DNA of 52,523 nt from JAFDED01 sp964611635 (GTDB lineage: Bacteria > Desulfobacterota > JAFDED01). Made by a program: the position numbers and the translations under genes. Each line of letters starts with the position of its first letter. Within the stretch, counting starts at the first letter, position 1. Shown piece by piece: positions 16,611-25,448 of this stretch. The DNA lies in NCBI GenBank assembly GCA_964611635.1, contig CAZTAS010000006.1:1-52523 (forward strand), in the 5' to 3' direction. The notes under the pieces were generated by a model. The model made no database searches. It saw only the letters and a program-made list of their open reading frames with translations, and was not told the DNA's origin.

Positions 16611-18464
16611 ATGGAAAAAATCAGAAAAGTGCAGCAACTCGAAAGCCTGAGAGAATCTCTGCTGAAAAAGCGTAGCAGAGAGGACGTTGTCGTGACCGTA
16701 TGCTGCGGCACGGGTTGCCTGGCCAACGGAAGCCGCAGCGTGGCCGAGACGTTTGAGCGGGAAATCAAAAAAGCTGCCTTGGACACCAGGGTGGTTACGC
16801 GAACCACAGGGTGCCACGGCTTTTGCCAGCGAGGACCCCTGGTTGTTATTCATCCACAAAGAATTTTTTACCAGCACGTCCAGAAGAGCGATGTCAAAGA
16901 AATCGTCGGGGAGACATTGCTCAAGGGGCAGATCGTGGATAGGCTTCTATATCGGGACCCCGCTACGGATCAGCCCATCGTTAATTATGAAGAAGTTCCC
17001 TTCTACAAGTGGCAAAACCGCCTGGTTCTGGGTCTTAACGGGTTGATCGATCCCAATTCCATTGAGGATTACATAGCTCATGGCGGGTACACCGCACTGG
17101 CCAGAGCTGTGCTTGAAATGTCGCCTGAAGAAGTTGTTGATGTCGTGGAGCTCTCGGGTCTTCGAGGCCGAGGCGGGGGAGGTTTTCCTGCTGGGCGAAA
17201 GTGGCGCTCTTGCCGGAACGCCCCAGGCGATGTCCGCTACGTTGTGTGCAACGGGGATGAAGGGGATCCCGGCGCCTTCATGGATCGCAGCATCATGGAG
17301 GGGAATCCGCACAGTGTCCTGGAGGGAATGGTCATAGGGGCCTATGCCATCGGCTCCAACCATGGTTACATTTATGTCCGCCTTGAATATCCTCTGGCAG
17401 TCAAGAACCTCCGCCGCGCCATCGACCAGGCCCGCCAGTTGGGCTTCTTGGGAAAGGATATTTTCGGCACTGGCTTCTCTTTCGACATCGAAATCAACCG
17501 GGGCGGTGGTGCCTTTGTTTGCGGGGAGTCATCGGCGTTGATGGCCTCCCTGGAAGGGGAGGCGGGAGAGCCGCGAGCCAAGTACATCCATACCGTGGAG
17601 CGTGGCCTCTGGGGCAAACCAACCAACCTAAACAATGTGGAGACGTGGGCAAACGTGCCATGGATCATCAATAAAGGTGCGGAATGGTATCGGTCCATCG
17701 GCACTGAGGGCAGTCCCGGAACCAAAGTCTTTTCCCTTGTGGGGAAGGTCAACAACAACGGCTTGGTGGAAGTCCCCATGGGCATGACCTTGCGGCAGAT
17801 CATCTATGATATCGGCGGGGGCATTCAAAATGGTAAGCAATTCAAGGCAGTCCAGACCGGCGGTCCTTCAGGTGGATGCCTCCCGGATTCCCTGCTCGAG
17901 CTGCACGTGGATTTCGACGAGCTCACGCGCCACGGCTCCATGATGGGCTCTGGCGGAATGATCGTGATGGACGAGGAAAGCTGTATGGTGGACGTGGCCA
18001 GATACTTCCTCAACTTTCTGCAGGATGAATCCTGCGGTAAATGCACCCCCTGCAGGGAAGGAATCCGGGCCATGCTGGACATTCTTAATACCCTCACCCG
18101 TGGGGAAGGGAAGGAGGGGGACATAAAACTTTTAGAGGAGTTGGCAAAGGCTGTCCAGCTAGGATCGCTCTGTGCCCTGGGCGGAACGGCACCTAACCCG
18201 GTTCTGAGCACGCTGCAATACTTCCGAGATGAGTATGAGGTCCACATCGGTGAGCGCCGATGTCCGGGAAAGACGTGTAAGGAGCTCATCACATATTCCA
18301 TCGACCCTGATTCATGTACAGGCTGCACGGTGTGCGCCCGCAATTGCCCGGTACAGGCCGTCAGTGGAGAACGCAAAAAACCTCACAAAATCGATTCCAC
18401 GCTGTGCATCAAGTGCGGCATATGCATGGATAGCTGCAAGTTCGGAGCGGTGAAAATTCAATGA
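16611..18464 (+). CDS. nuoF: NuoF-like NADH-binding FMN and Fe-S subunit
   Basis: A 617-residue protein longer than respiratory NuoF because of extra cluster domains at both ends. Residues 25-110 form a [2Fe-2S] thioredoxin-like domain (CCGTGC, GCHGFC). The core has the FMN/NADH motif GLRGRGGGGFPAGRKW near 182-198 and GAFVCGESSALM near 305. A soluble-ligand-binding beta (SLBB) segment follows, then the N3-type [4Fe-4S] motif SCGKCTPCREG near 474. The C-terminus adds a two-cluster ferredoxin (CTGCTVCARNCP, CIKCGICMDSC). This is the layout of HydB/HndC/BamH-type subunits that oxidise or reduce NAD(H) in soluble complexes. Second gene of the operon. All visible binding motifs are intact. Confidence 0.93.
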   Translation: MEKIRKVQQLESLRESLLKKRSREDVVVTVCCGTGCLANGSRSVAETFEREIKKAALDTRVVTRTTGCHGFCQRGPLVVIHPQRIFYQHVQKSDVKEIVGETLLKGQIVDRLLYRDPATDQPIVNYEEVPFYKWQNRLVLGLNGLIDPNSIEDYIAHGGYTALARAVLEMSPEEVVDVVELSGLRGRGGGGFPAGRKWRSCRNAPGDVRYVVCNGDEGDPGAFMDRSIMEGNPHSVLEGMVIGAYAIGSNHGYIYVRLEYPLAVKNLRRAIDQARQLGFLGKDIFGTGFSFDIEINRGGGAFVCGESSALMASLEGEAGEPRAKYIHTVERGLWGKPTNLNNVETWANVPWIINKGAEWYRSIGTEGSPGTKVFSLVGKVNNNGLVEVPMGMTLRQIIYDIGGGIQNGKQFKAVQTGGPSGGCLPDSLLELHVDFDELTRHGSMMGSGGMIVMDEESCMVDVARYFLNFLQDESCGKCTPCREGIRAMLDILNTLTRGEGKEGDIKLLEELAKAVQLGSLCALGGTAPNPVLSTLQYFRDEYEVHIGERRCPGKTCKELITYSIDPDSCTGCTVCARNCPVQAVSGERKKPHKIDSTLCIKCGICMDSCKFGAVKIQ

Positions 18465-18510
18465 AATAAAAAATCAGATGAGATATTTGTTTGGGGGATT
18501 TTAATTTGAG

Positions 18511-18534
18511 TAAACCTTTTTGTAAAAAAGTTTA
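18511..18534. repeat. Palindromic hairpin repeat (intra-operon, copy 1)
   Basis: The arms TAAACCTTTTT and AAAAAAGTTTA pair around a GT centre with one mismatch. It shares the core AAACCTTTTTGTAAAAA with the hairpin at the end of the operon (29873-29911). It lies in the 221-base gap between the nuoF-like and nuoG-like genes, the only large gap in this operon. Confidence 0.6.
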
Positions 18535-18600
18535 CCCTAAGTTCCCTTCCAAAAACTTCAATTTTAACCACCAAAAATTTAAAAGTTTTTGAAAAAGAGG

Positions 18601-18640
18601 TATGGAGAAAAAACTTTTTACAAAAAGTTTTTTCTCCATA
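18601..18640. repeat. Perfect 40-nt palindrome inside the operon
   Basis: The 19-base arm TATGGAGAAAAAACTTTTT is followed by AC and then its exact reverse complement. The palindrome contains an ATG at 18602 that opens the longest reading frame of the next gene. The first residues of that frame (EKKLFTKSFFS) are therefore encoded by repeat DNA and are unlikely to be translated. As RNA it would form a strong hairpin that could stabilise the upstream message or reduce readthrough. Confidence 0.75.
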
Positions 18641-18685
18641 AATAAAAAACAAATAAATAAAATAAAAAATAGCGTTTATGTGGCA

Positions 18686-19387
18686 ATGACGGAGGAAAAT
18701 AAAATTAGGATTACTATCGACGGCCGGGAATACGATGCGCTGGAGGGCTCCACGGTTCTGGAAGTAGCTATGGAGAACGGCATCCATATTCCCAACCTGT
18801 GCTATCACCCCGTGGTGGAGTCGTACGGCGCCTGCCGCCTTTGCCTGGTGGAGGTTGAAAGAGGAGGCCGAAGGCGTGTGGTGGTGTCTTGCTTATATCC
18901 GGTGGAGGAAGGGCTTTCGGTTCGCACCGACAGCTTGGAGGTGCTCCAGACGCGGAAGATAATCGCAGAGCTGTTGCTCGCCCGCTGTCCCGGGAACGCT
19001 GCCGTGCAAGAAATGGCGGCCTCCTTGGGTGTTACGACCCCCCGGTTCACCCGGCAGGATGACGAGTGCATACTTTGCGGCTTGTGCGTCAGGGCTTGCG
19101 AGGAAATCGTGGGCGTAGGCGCCATCACCCTTTCGCAGCGCGGCACGGCAAGAGAAATGACAACGCCGTTTCGCACTCGATCCAACGCATGCATTGGCTG
19201 CGCTACCTGCGTAACCATATGCCCCACCAACTGCATCAAGCTGGAGGAAATTGAGCCGGCCGAATCTGTCCATCAACATGCCCATCCGGACGACCATACC
19301 CCATGCAGGCTGTGCGGTGAGTATGGGATGGAGCCGATTTTTGTCGAATTGCCTGAATTACCGCGGGAGGAGGGAGGAGCGATATGA
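18686..19387 (+). CDS. NuoG-like Fe-S subunit (N-terminal module only)
   Basis: A 233-residue protein from the ATG at 18686, which I prefer to the in-frame ATG at 18602 because the latter sits in a palindromic repeat. Residues 5-80 form a plant-type [2Fe-2S] ferredoxin domain (CYHPVVESYGACRLC and a later SC). The region near 105 (LLARCPGN) corresponds to the His/Cys cluster motif of NuoG but keeps only one Cys. Then come two [4Fe-4S] motifs, CILCGLCVRACEE and CIGCATCVTICPTNC, and a C-terminal CRLC. It lacks the molybdopterin-like domain of full NuoG, like HoxU/BamI-type proteins. It should pass electrons from the NuoEF module to the HdrA-like protein, whose start overlaps its stop (ATGA). Confidence 0.85.
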   Translation: MTEENKIRITIDGREYDALEGSTVLEVAMENGIHIPNLCYHPVVESYGACRLCLVEVERGGRRRVVVSCLYPVEEGLSVRTDSLEVLQTRKIIAELLLARCPGNAAVQEMAASLGVTTPRFTRQDDECILCGLCVRACEEIVGVGAITLSQRGTAREMTTPFRTRSNACIGCATCVTICPTNCIKLEEIEPAESVHQHAHPDDHTPCRLCGEYGMEPIFVELPELPREEGGAI

Positions 19388-21081
19388 TATCCCAGAGCGC
19401 TAATCCTGGTTTGGATGTATCCCCGCGGGTGGGCGTGTTCCTCTGTCGATGCGGTGGCAGCATCGGAGCCGTCCTGGACCTCTCCCGCATGGCGGAAGAG
19501 GTGGCCCTGATGCCGGGAGTCATCCATGTCCAAGTGGATGCTTATCCCTGCGTGGGGCAGGGATTAGCCTCATTGAAGCAGGCAGTTCGAACGCACGGCA
19601 TCGACCGGGTTGTGCTGGCCGGATGCACGCCGCGGACCCATCGACCTCACTTTCGAAAAATCCTGAAAGAGCTTGAAATACATCCGGCGGGCTTTGAAAT
19701 GGTGAACCTCCGGGAACACTGCGCTTGGGCCCATCGGCAGGGTGGCCCGGCAGTGCATGAAAAAGCTCTTGATCTACTGCGCATGGGTGTAGCCCGGAGC
19801 ACGGCATGGAAGCCATACAGCTCTACATGGAAGCCCATCTCCCGTACGGCCGCCGTGGTTGGGGCAGGCATCTCCGGCCTGATAGCGGCGGGGGACCTGG
19901 CCACGCATGGTTTCCATGTTACCATCCTGGAGAAAGAGAATCAAGCTGGAGGACTTCTCGGCAAGTTATTTAAACTCTATCCTTCCGGTGACGATTCTGT
20001 GGGCCAGATACAGAAAAAGCTTGATGCCATCCGCCAAGATTCCAGTGTCGACCTACGCACCGGAGTGAATATTGACCGAATTGAGAGAACGCCCATTGGG
20101 TTCAGGCTCTATCTGCAGTCTGGCGGCAACGGGGCTGAGGCTGTGGACGCAACCCTGGTCCTGCTCGCCACCGGAGCTCGCCTGCTATTGCCCTCAGAGC
20201 TGGAAGGGTGGGACGGCCCGGGCGTGGTCTCAATTCTGGATCTGGAGGGGATGCTGCGGGGAGGAAAACCGGAGGCCAGGCGGGTTGTCATGGTCCTGTG
20301 CGCCGGGGCGCGGTGCGACCAACGGCCTTACTGCGCGCGGTTCTGCTGCATGGCCGCGGTCAAAAATGCCCGTCTCCTCCGGAAAAATGATCCGGCATGT
20401 GATGTTACACTTCTGTACAGAGACCTTTCAGTGAACTGCATGAACCCCAAGGACATCCGGGATGCTCTCCGCGAAGGGGTCAGGTTCGTTCGCTACGACC
20501 AGGCCATCCCGCCTAGACTCCGCGAAAATGCCGTGGTCTTCCGAAGGGCTGATGGAATGGAAGACGAAATATCATGCGACCTTGTAGTGCCGGTGACGCC
20601 CATGGTCCCGGTGGATGAGACCCGACGGCTGGCTGGCATGATGGGCCTGCCGGTTGATGCCCAGGGCTTTGTGGTGGAGCGGCAGGTCAAATTGAAGCCC
20701 GAGTGGCCTGTGATCCCGGGCGCAGCGGTGATCGGCGCAGCCCACTGGCCTTGCAGCGCATCAGAAGCCGCGCGGCAAGCCATGGAGGCGGCCGCTAGGA
20801 TGGCGCAATGGCTCGATGAGGAGGCAGATGCGCCGGAGTCGGTGAGGGCCGCCGTGGATATCCAGCGATGCATCGGATGTGGGCTTTGCGTGGACGTATG
20901 TCCGTTTAATGCTGCGGCGTTGACATCGGTGGATAACGAGCAAAAGGCATTTATTTCAGCGGCGGCGTGCCGGGGCTGCGGCATATGCAGCGCCGGTTGC
21001 CCCGCCTTGGCCATAGTACTCCACAACCATACAGACGAACAACTCAGAGCCCAGATCAGGGCTCTGGATACTGCAATATGA
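19384..21081 (+). CDS. HdrA-like FAD/Fe-S protein (short form)
   Basis: A 565-residue HdrA homologue. The N-terminal domain starts VGVFLCRCGGSIG and has AGCTPRTHRP, both HdrA hallmarks. The FAD-binding fold begins AAVVGAGISGLIAAGDLA (about 157-174) with EKENQAGGLLGKL, and a second Cys-rich motif reads CDQRPYCARFCCM. The C-terminus carries a two-cluster ferredoxin (CIGCGLCVDVCP, CRGCGICSAGCP). It lacks the ferredoxin insert found in the FAD domain of canonical HdrA. It overlaps the nuoG-like gene by four bases and precedes an MvhD-like gene. It is the probable flavin entry point for the NuoEFG-like module, perhaps a bifurcating FAD as in HdrA, although bifurcation cannot be read from sequence. 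Confidence 0.85.
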   Translation: MISQSANPGLDVSPRVGVFLCRCGGSIGAVLDLSRMAEEVALMPGVIHVQVDAYPCVGQGLASLKQAVRTHGIDRVVLAGCTPRTHRPHFRKILKELEIHPAGFEMVNLREHCAWAHRQGGPAVHEKALDLLRMGVARSTAWKPYSSTWKPISRTAAVVGAGISGLIAAGDLATHGFHVTILEKENQAGGLLGKLFKLYPSGDDSVGQIQKKLDAIRQDSSVDLRTGVNIDRIERTPIGFRLYLQSGGNGAEAVDATLVLLATGARLLLPSELEGWDGPGVVSILDLEGMLRGGKPEARRVVMVLCAGARCDQRPYCARFCCMAAVKNARLLRKNDPACDVTLLYRDLSVNCMNPKDIRDALREGVRFVRYDQAIPPRLRENAVVFRRADGMEDEISCDLVVPVTPMVPVDETRRLAGMMGLPVDAQGFVVERQVKLKPEWPVIPGAAVIGAAHWPCSASEAARQAMEAAARMAQWLDEEADAPESVRAAVDIQRCIGCGLCVDVCPFNAAALTSVDNEQKAFISAAACRGCGICSAGCPALAIVLHNHTDEQLRAQIRALDTAI

Positions 21082-21145
21082 ATGCACCTGCACGGTTGTC
21101 CATTGGATCATCGTACGGTTCGGAACACTGAAACCCACTATAAAC

Positions 21146-21901
21146 ATGGAAGAACAGTTAAGATTTTTAGCATACTGCTGCGAGTGGGGAGGATACTCCA
21201 GCGCCGATCAGGCCGGGAGACTGGGAATCCCTCTGCCCGCCGGCATCCGTGTGGTTGAGGTCCGCTGTGTAGGGCAATTGGACCCGGGCGATCTGCTCGA
21301 GCCTTTCCTCCACCATGCACACGGTGTACTCCTGGCAGGATGCCAGCGTGAAAGGTGCCACTATGTCAGTGGCAATATCATGGCCCGGGCACGAGTGGAT
21401 TGCGCACAGCGGCTTCTTGCATTGTGCGGCATGGAGCCTCGCCGGGTACGGCTGATCGGGCTTGACGCGGCCGATGGAAAGGGATTTGCCAGGGAGGTGG
21501 AGGATTTCGCTCGCACCCTGATCCCCCTGGGACACCCCGTGCCCAACGGCGATGTCGCCCTCTCACTGAGGGCCGCCCTCATGGCCGCCGAAGCTGAGAA
21601 GCTGCGGTGGATGATGGGAGTGGGCTACGATCTTAAGAAAACGGGAAATGTTTTCGGCCGCATCCTCTCTGAAGAAGAATACAGCAGGGCGCTGGATGAA
21701 GTGGTGCGAGATACATTTTTACGGGCGCGATTGCTCCTTCTCATGAAGCAGTTGCCGAGAACCTCCTTGGAACTGGCCGAGGAGTCGAAAGAGGATCTGA
21801 GGCGCGTGTCTGAAATTATTACCCTTCTTGAAAAAGAGGGCAAGATATGCCACCATTCCTCGATTAATGGGCTTCCACGGTTCATAGCGGAAAGCATATA
21901 A
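21146..21901 (+). CDS. Divergent MvhD-like protein with extra C-terminal domain
   Basis: A 251-residue protein whose first 140 residues align with MvhD/FlxD, the [2Fe-2S] electron link to HdrA. Conserved features include SADQAG, VRCVG, GVLLAGCQRERCHY and the GN-x-x-ARxR stretch. The first motif differs: canonical CNWCSYAGAD is CCEWGGYSSAD here, so the second Cys is Gly, while an extra Cys precedes the first. The remaining 110 residues, absent from ordinary MvhD, end in LPRTSLELAEESKEDLRRVSEIITLLEKEG, which looks like a winged-helix fold. It follows the short HdrA-like gene by 64 bases and precedes the long hdrA by 17. It may connect the two HdrA proteins. Confidence 0.75.
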   Translation: MEEQLRFLAYCCEWGGYSSADQAGRLGIPLPAGIRVVEVRCVGQLDPGDLLEPFLHHAHGVLLAGCQRERCHYVSGNIMARARVDCAQRLLALCGMEPRRVRLIGLDAADGKGFAREVEDFARTLIPLGHPVPNGDVALSLRAALMAAEAEKLRWMMGVGYDLKKTGNVFGRILSEEEYSRALDEVVRDTFLRARLLLLMKQLPRTSLELAEESKEDLRRVSEIITLLEKEGKICHHSSINGLPRFIAESI

Positions 21902-21918
21902 AAAATAACTCACTTGAT

Positions 21919-24900
21919 ATGAACGAGCATTGTAAAAGCAAAATCGGATCCGTCATGGTGGTGGGGGGAGGTATCGGTGGCATTCAAGCAGCCCTGGATC
22001 TGGCGGAATCGGGGTTCTTCGTTCACCTTGTGGAAAGTTCGCCTTCCATCGGTGGCGTGATGCCCCAACTGGACAAGACTTTTCCCACCAACGATTGCTC
22101 CATGTGCATCCTCTCGCCCAAGCTGGTGGATTGCGGCAAGCATCTGAATATACGCACCGTCACGAACGCTGAGGTAATGGGTGCGGATGGGGAGGCTGGA
22201 GATTTTTCCGTGACCATCCGTCGCAAGCCCCGATATATCGATGTGGATAGGTGCACCGGATGCGGGATTTGCGCATCCCATTGCCCTATCTCCGCCATCG
22301 ATACTTTCAATCGAGGCCTCAGCATGCGCGCTGCTGTCTACATCGATTACCCGCAGGCTGTTCCTCTGGCATATGCCATCGACTCCGACCGGTGCATTGG
22401 CTGCGGACTGTGCGCCAGGGTCTGCCCGGCTGGTGCCGTAAGCTACACCGATCGGGAGGAGGACGAGGTGGTACGCGTGGGCGCGATAATCATGGCGCCC
22501 GGATATGAGGTCTTCAACGCCAGACTAAAGGGTGAATATGGGTATGGTGTATATCCCAATGTAGTGACCAGCATCGAGTTCGAAAGGATACTCAGCGCCT
22601 CGGGACCGTTCGGGGGCCATATCCAGCGGCCCCTGGATAAAAAAGAGCCCGGGAAGATAGCCTTTATCCAGTGCGTGGGCTCCAGGGACCCTTCGCGCGG
22701 CATCCACTATTGCTCCTCGGCCTGCTGCATGTATGCAACCAAGGAAGCCATGATCGCCAAGGAGCACCTTTCATCCATCGAACCAACTATCTTCTACATG
22801 GACATTCGAGCCCACGGCAAGGGATTCGACCAGTACTATGAACGAGCCATTCGGCAATATGGCGTCCGCTATATACGGTGCATGGTATCCTCCGTGAAGG
22901 AGATACAACCGGGCAATGACCTGCTTCTTCGTTACGTAAACGGGAATGGCAGTGTGTCGGAGGAAATTTTCGACCTGGTGGTCCTCTCCGTTGGATTTCG
23001 CACTCCAGAGCGGCTCAGGGAGATGAGCCGCAGGATTGGGGTGGAACTCGACGAGCACGGCTTCTGCAAGACAAGCCCGTTGACGCCCATGGATACTACC
23101 CGGCCGGGGATATTCGCAGCTGGTGTGTTCGCCGGGCCCAAGGATATTCCCGAGACGGTAATGCAGGCCACTGCCGTGGCATCCCGAGTGGCGGAGATTC
23201 TGGCTCCGGCCCGCAAGACACTGGTTAAGAGTAAAGATATTCCCATGGAGCGGGACATCCGCGGCGAGCCGGAGCGCATAGGCGTCTTCGTTTGCCACTG
23301 CGGCATCAACATCGGCGGTGTGGTGGATGTGCCCGCCGTGGCCGAGTATGCCCAAAGCCTGCCCCGTGTGGTGTTCGCCACAGATGGCCTGTATACCTGC
23401 TCTCAAGACTTCCAAGAAAGAATACGCGAAATCATACGCCAGCACCAATTGAACCGGGTAGTGGTTGCATCCTGCTCACCCCGCACCCACGAGCCCCTGT
23501 TCCAGGAAACCCTGCGCGAGGCGGGCTTGAACCCTTACCTGTTCGAGATGGCCAATATTCGAGACCAGGATAGTTGGGTGCACATGGATCAGCCCGAGAA
23601 GGCGACGGAAAAAGCCAAGGATCTGATCCGTATGGCCGTTTACAAGGCACGGCACCTCCAGCCACTGGCCACCGCCAAGCTACCTGTTACGCCCATGGCC
23701 TTGGTCATAGGCGGTGGGGTGGCGGGGATGACCTCTGCTCTGAGCTTGGCCCGCCAGGGATTCACAACTCACCTGGTGGAAAGGGAGAATGAGCTGGGCG
23801 GCAACTTCCGCAGGCTGGCTTATACTCTGGAGCTGGAAGATGTGAGGCCCTTCCTTGATGATCTTAAACACCAGGTGCTCAAGCACGAGAAAATTCAGGT
23901 TCACATGGGAACTGAGATCTCAAATATATTGGGATTTGTAGGGAACTTTAAGACAACATTAGAAAAGGCGGAGGGCATCAAAGAAGATGCGGAGCACGGG
24001 GTGGTCATAGTGGCAACCGGTGCCCATGAACTTGAAACTGACCAGTTCCTGCGCGGAAAAGATGAGAGGATACTTACTCAACTGGAACTGGAAGAGCGAC
24101 TTGCCGCGGGCGACCCGGCCATTACCCGTGGGTCTAAAACCGTGATCATGATCCAGTGCGTGGGCTCCCGCGACGAGGAGCGCCCTTATTGCAGCCGATA
24201 TTGCTGCGGCGAGGCGGTCAAGAACGCTCTTAGGCTCAAAAGGATGTGCCCAACTGCCGAGGTGCTGATTCTCTATCGCGATATGCGAACTTACGGCACC
24301 AAGGAGATTTATTATTACCAGGCACGAGAGGCGGGTGTACAGTTTGTGCCGTATGAAAAAGAACAACCGCCCCGAGTGGAACGGGAGGGGGATCGACTGG
24401 TAGTTAGCTTTGAAGAGCCCACGCTCGGCTTTTCTGTGAAGATGCCAACGGATTTCATCGTCCTGAGCGTGGCAACGGTGGCCCATCCAGAGAACCGGGA
24501 ACTGGCCCAATTTCTGAAGATCCCATTGACAGATGAAGGATTCTTCCTTGAGGCGCACATGAAACTCCGGCCCGTTGATTTCGCCACCGAGGGGGTTTTT
24601 ATGTGCGGGCTGGCCCACGGGCCCAAATTCATGGAGGAATCCATCGCGCAGGCCCTTGCCGCTGCGGCGCGGGCGGCCACGGTTCTGACCAAGGATGAGA
24701 TCGAGGCAGAAGGCAAGGTGGCGCACGTCATCCCCGAACGCTGCATGGCATGCCGCCTCTGCGAGATGAACTGCCCCTTTGGCGCAATCGAGGTGGATGA
24801 TGAAAAGGCGGTGGCAGTTGTCAACGAGGTGCTATGCAAGGGATGCGGCGTCTGCGCGGCCTCGTGCCGCTCCAACGCAGTGGACGTTAAGGGCTTTTCC

Positions 24901-24963
24901 AACCAGCAAGTACTTGATATGTTAGAAGGATTATTGATCTCTCGCGAAAGAACACTTTCATGA
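21919..24963 (+). CDS. hdrA: Double-length heterodisulfide reductase subunit A
   Basis: A 1014-residue protein built of two HdrA units. The first (1-435) has an FAD fold (VMVVGGGIGGIQAALDLA), NDCSMC, and an inserted two-cluster ferredoxin (CTGCGICASHCP, CIGCGLCARVCP). The second (about 450-1014) starts with the HdrA N-terminal domain IGVFVCHCGINIGG and ASCSPRTHEP, then a second FAD fold (ALVIGGGVAGMTSALSLA), CSRYCCGEAV and a C-terminal ferredoxin (CMACRLCEMNCP, CKGCGVCAASC). Two FAD sites and four ferredoxin-type [4Fe-4S] motifs are visible. HdrA proteins carry the electron-bifurcating flavin in HdrABC complexes; long double forms are known from sulfate reducers and benzoate degraders (BamE). 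The flxD start overlaps its stop. Confidence 0.93.
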   Translation: MNEHCKSKIGSVMVVGGGIGGIQAALDLAESGFFVHLVESSPSIGGVMPQLDKTFPTNDCSMCILSPKLVDCGKHLNIRTVTNAEVMGADGEAGDFSVTIRRKPRYIDVDRCTGCGICASHCPISAIDTFNRGLSMRAAVYIDYPQAVPLAYAIDSDRCIGCGLCARVCPAGAVSYTDREEDEVVRVGAIIMAPGYEVFNARLKGEYGYGVYPNVVTSIEFERILSASGPFGGHIQRPLDKKEPGKIAFIQCVGSRDPSRGIHYCSSACCMYATKEAMIAKEHLSSIEPTIFYMDIRAHGKGFDQYYERAIRQYGVRYIRCMVSSVKEIQPGNDLLLRYVNGNGSVSEEIFDLVVLSVGFRTPERLREMSRRIGVELDEHGFCKTSPLTPMDTTRPGIFAAGVFAGPKDIPETVMQATAVASRVAEILAPARKTLVKSKDIPMERDIRGEPERIGVFVCHCGINIGGVVDVPAVAEYAQSLPRVVFATDGLYTCSQDFQERIREIIRQHQLNRVVVASCSPRTHEPLFQETLREAGLNPYLFEMANIRDQDSWVHMDQPEKATEKAKDLIRMAVYKARHLQPLATAKLPVTPMALVIGGGVAGMTSALSLARQGFTTHLVERENELGGNFRRLAYTLELEDVRPFLDDLKHQVLKHEKIQVHMGTEISNILGFVGNFKTTLEKAEGIKEDAEHGVVIVATGAHELETDQFLRGKDERILTQLELEERLAAGDPAITRGSKTVIMIQCVGSRDEERPYCSRYCCGEAVKNALRLKRMCPTAEVLILYRDMRTYGTKEIYYYQAREAGVQFVPYEKEQPPRVEREGDRLVVSFEEPTLGFSVKMPTDFIVLSVATVAHPENRELAQFLKIPLTDEGFFLEAHMKLRPVDFATEGVFMCGLAHGPKFMEESIAQALAAAARAATVLTKDEIEAEGKVAHVIPERCMACRLCEMNCPFGAIEVDDEKAVAVVNEVLCKGCGVCAASCRSNAVDVKGFSNQQVLDMLEGLLISRERTLS

Positions 24964-25448
24964 CCGAACAGATCATATCCGAAACACAGGCCATCAAGCC
25001 TGTCTGGGAACCGAAAATCGTGGCTTTCCTTTGCAACTGGTGCAGTTATGCCGGGGCTGATCTGGCCGGCATCAGCCGGATGCAGTACCCGCCTAATATA
25101 AGGGTGATCCGGGTGCCCTGTTCCGGAAGGATTAACCCGATGTTCATTGTAAAGGCACTCCATATGGGAGCCGACGGCGTTCTGGTCTCGGGATGTCATC
25201 CGGGCGATTGCCACTATCTCACGGGCAACTACGCCGCACGGCGGAAATTTGCCCTGCTCAAGAGCTTTCTGGAATACCTGGGGATCGAGCCTGAGCGGGT
25301 GCGCTTCTCGTGGGTTTCCGCCGCCGAGGGGGAGAAGTTCCAGCACCTGGTTAATGAGGTGGTTCGAGGTGTACGCGAAATAGGCCCGGTTCGTTACCGG
25401 AATCTGGTGAAAAAACAAGGGATTGCAGAACCGGAGGCTGGATCGTGA
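24960..25448 (+). CDS. flxD: MvhD/FlxD-type [2Fe-2S] electron-transfer protein
   Basis: A 162-residue protein with the full MvhD cysteine set: CNWCSYAGAD, RVPCSGRI and SGCHPGDCHY. These bind a [2Fe-2S] cluster that passes electrons to HdrA. The ends LVNEVVRGVREIGP are typical of the family. Its ATG overlaps the hdrA stop and its stop overlaps the next GTG start, so hdrA-flxD-flxC are translationally coupled. This is the canonical partner of HdrA, in contrast to the divergent MvhD-like protein encoded at 21146. The name FlxD is chosen because flxC, flxB and flxA follow in the same operon. Confidence 0.9.
   Translation: MTEQIISETQAIKPVWEPKIVAFLCNWCSYAGADLAGISRMQYPPNIRVIRVPCSGRINPMFIVKALHMGADGVLVSGCHPGDCHYLTGNYAARRKFALLKSFLEYLGIEPERVRFSWVSAAEGEKFQHLVNEVVRGVREIGPVRYRNLVKKQGIAEPEAGS

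Noticed and set aside
18602..18685. N-terminal 28-codon extension of the NuoG-like gene
   Set aside because: It is encoded by a perfect palindrome and AT-rich repeat DNA; the protein family starts at the ferredoxin domain near 18686.
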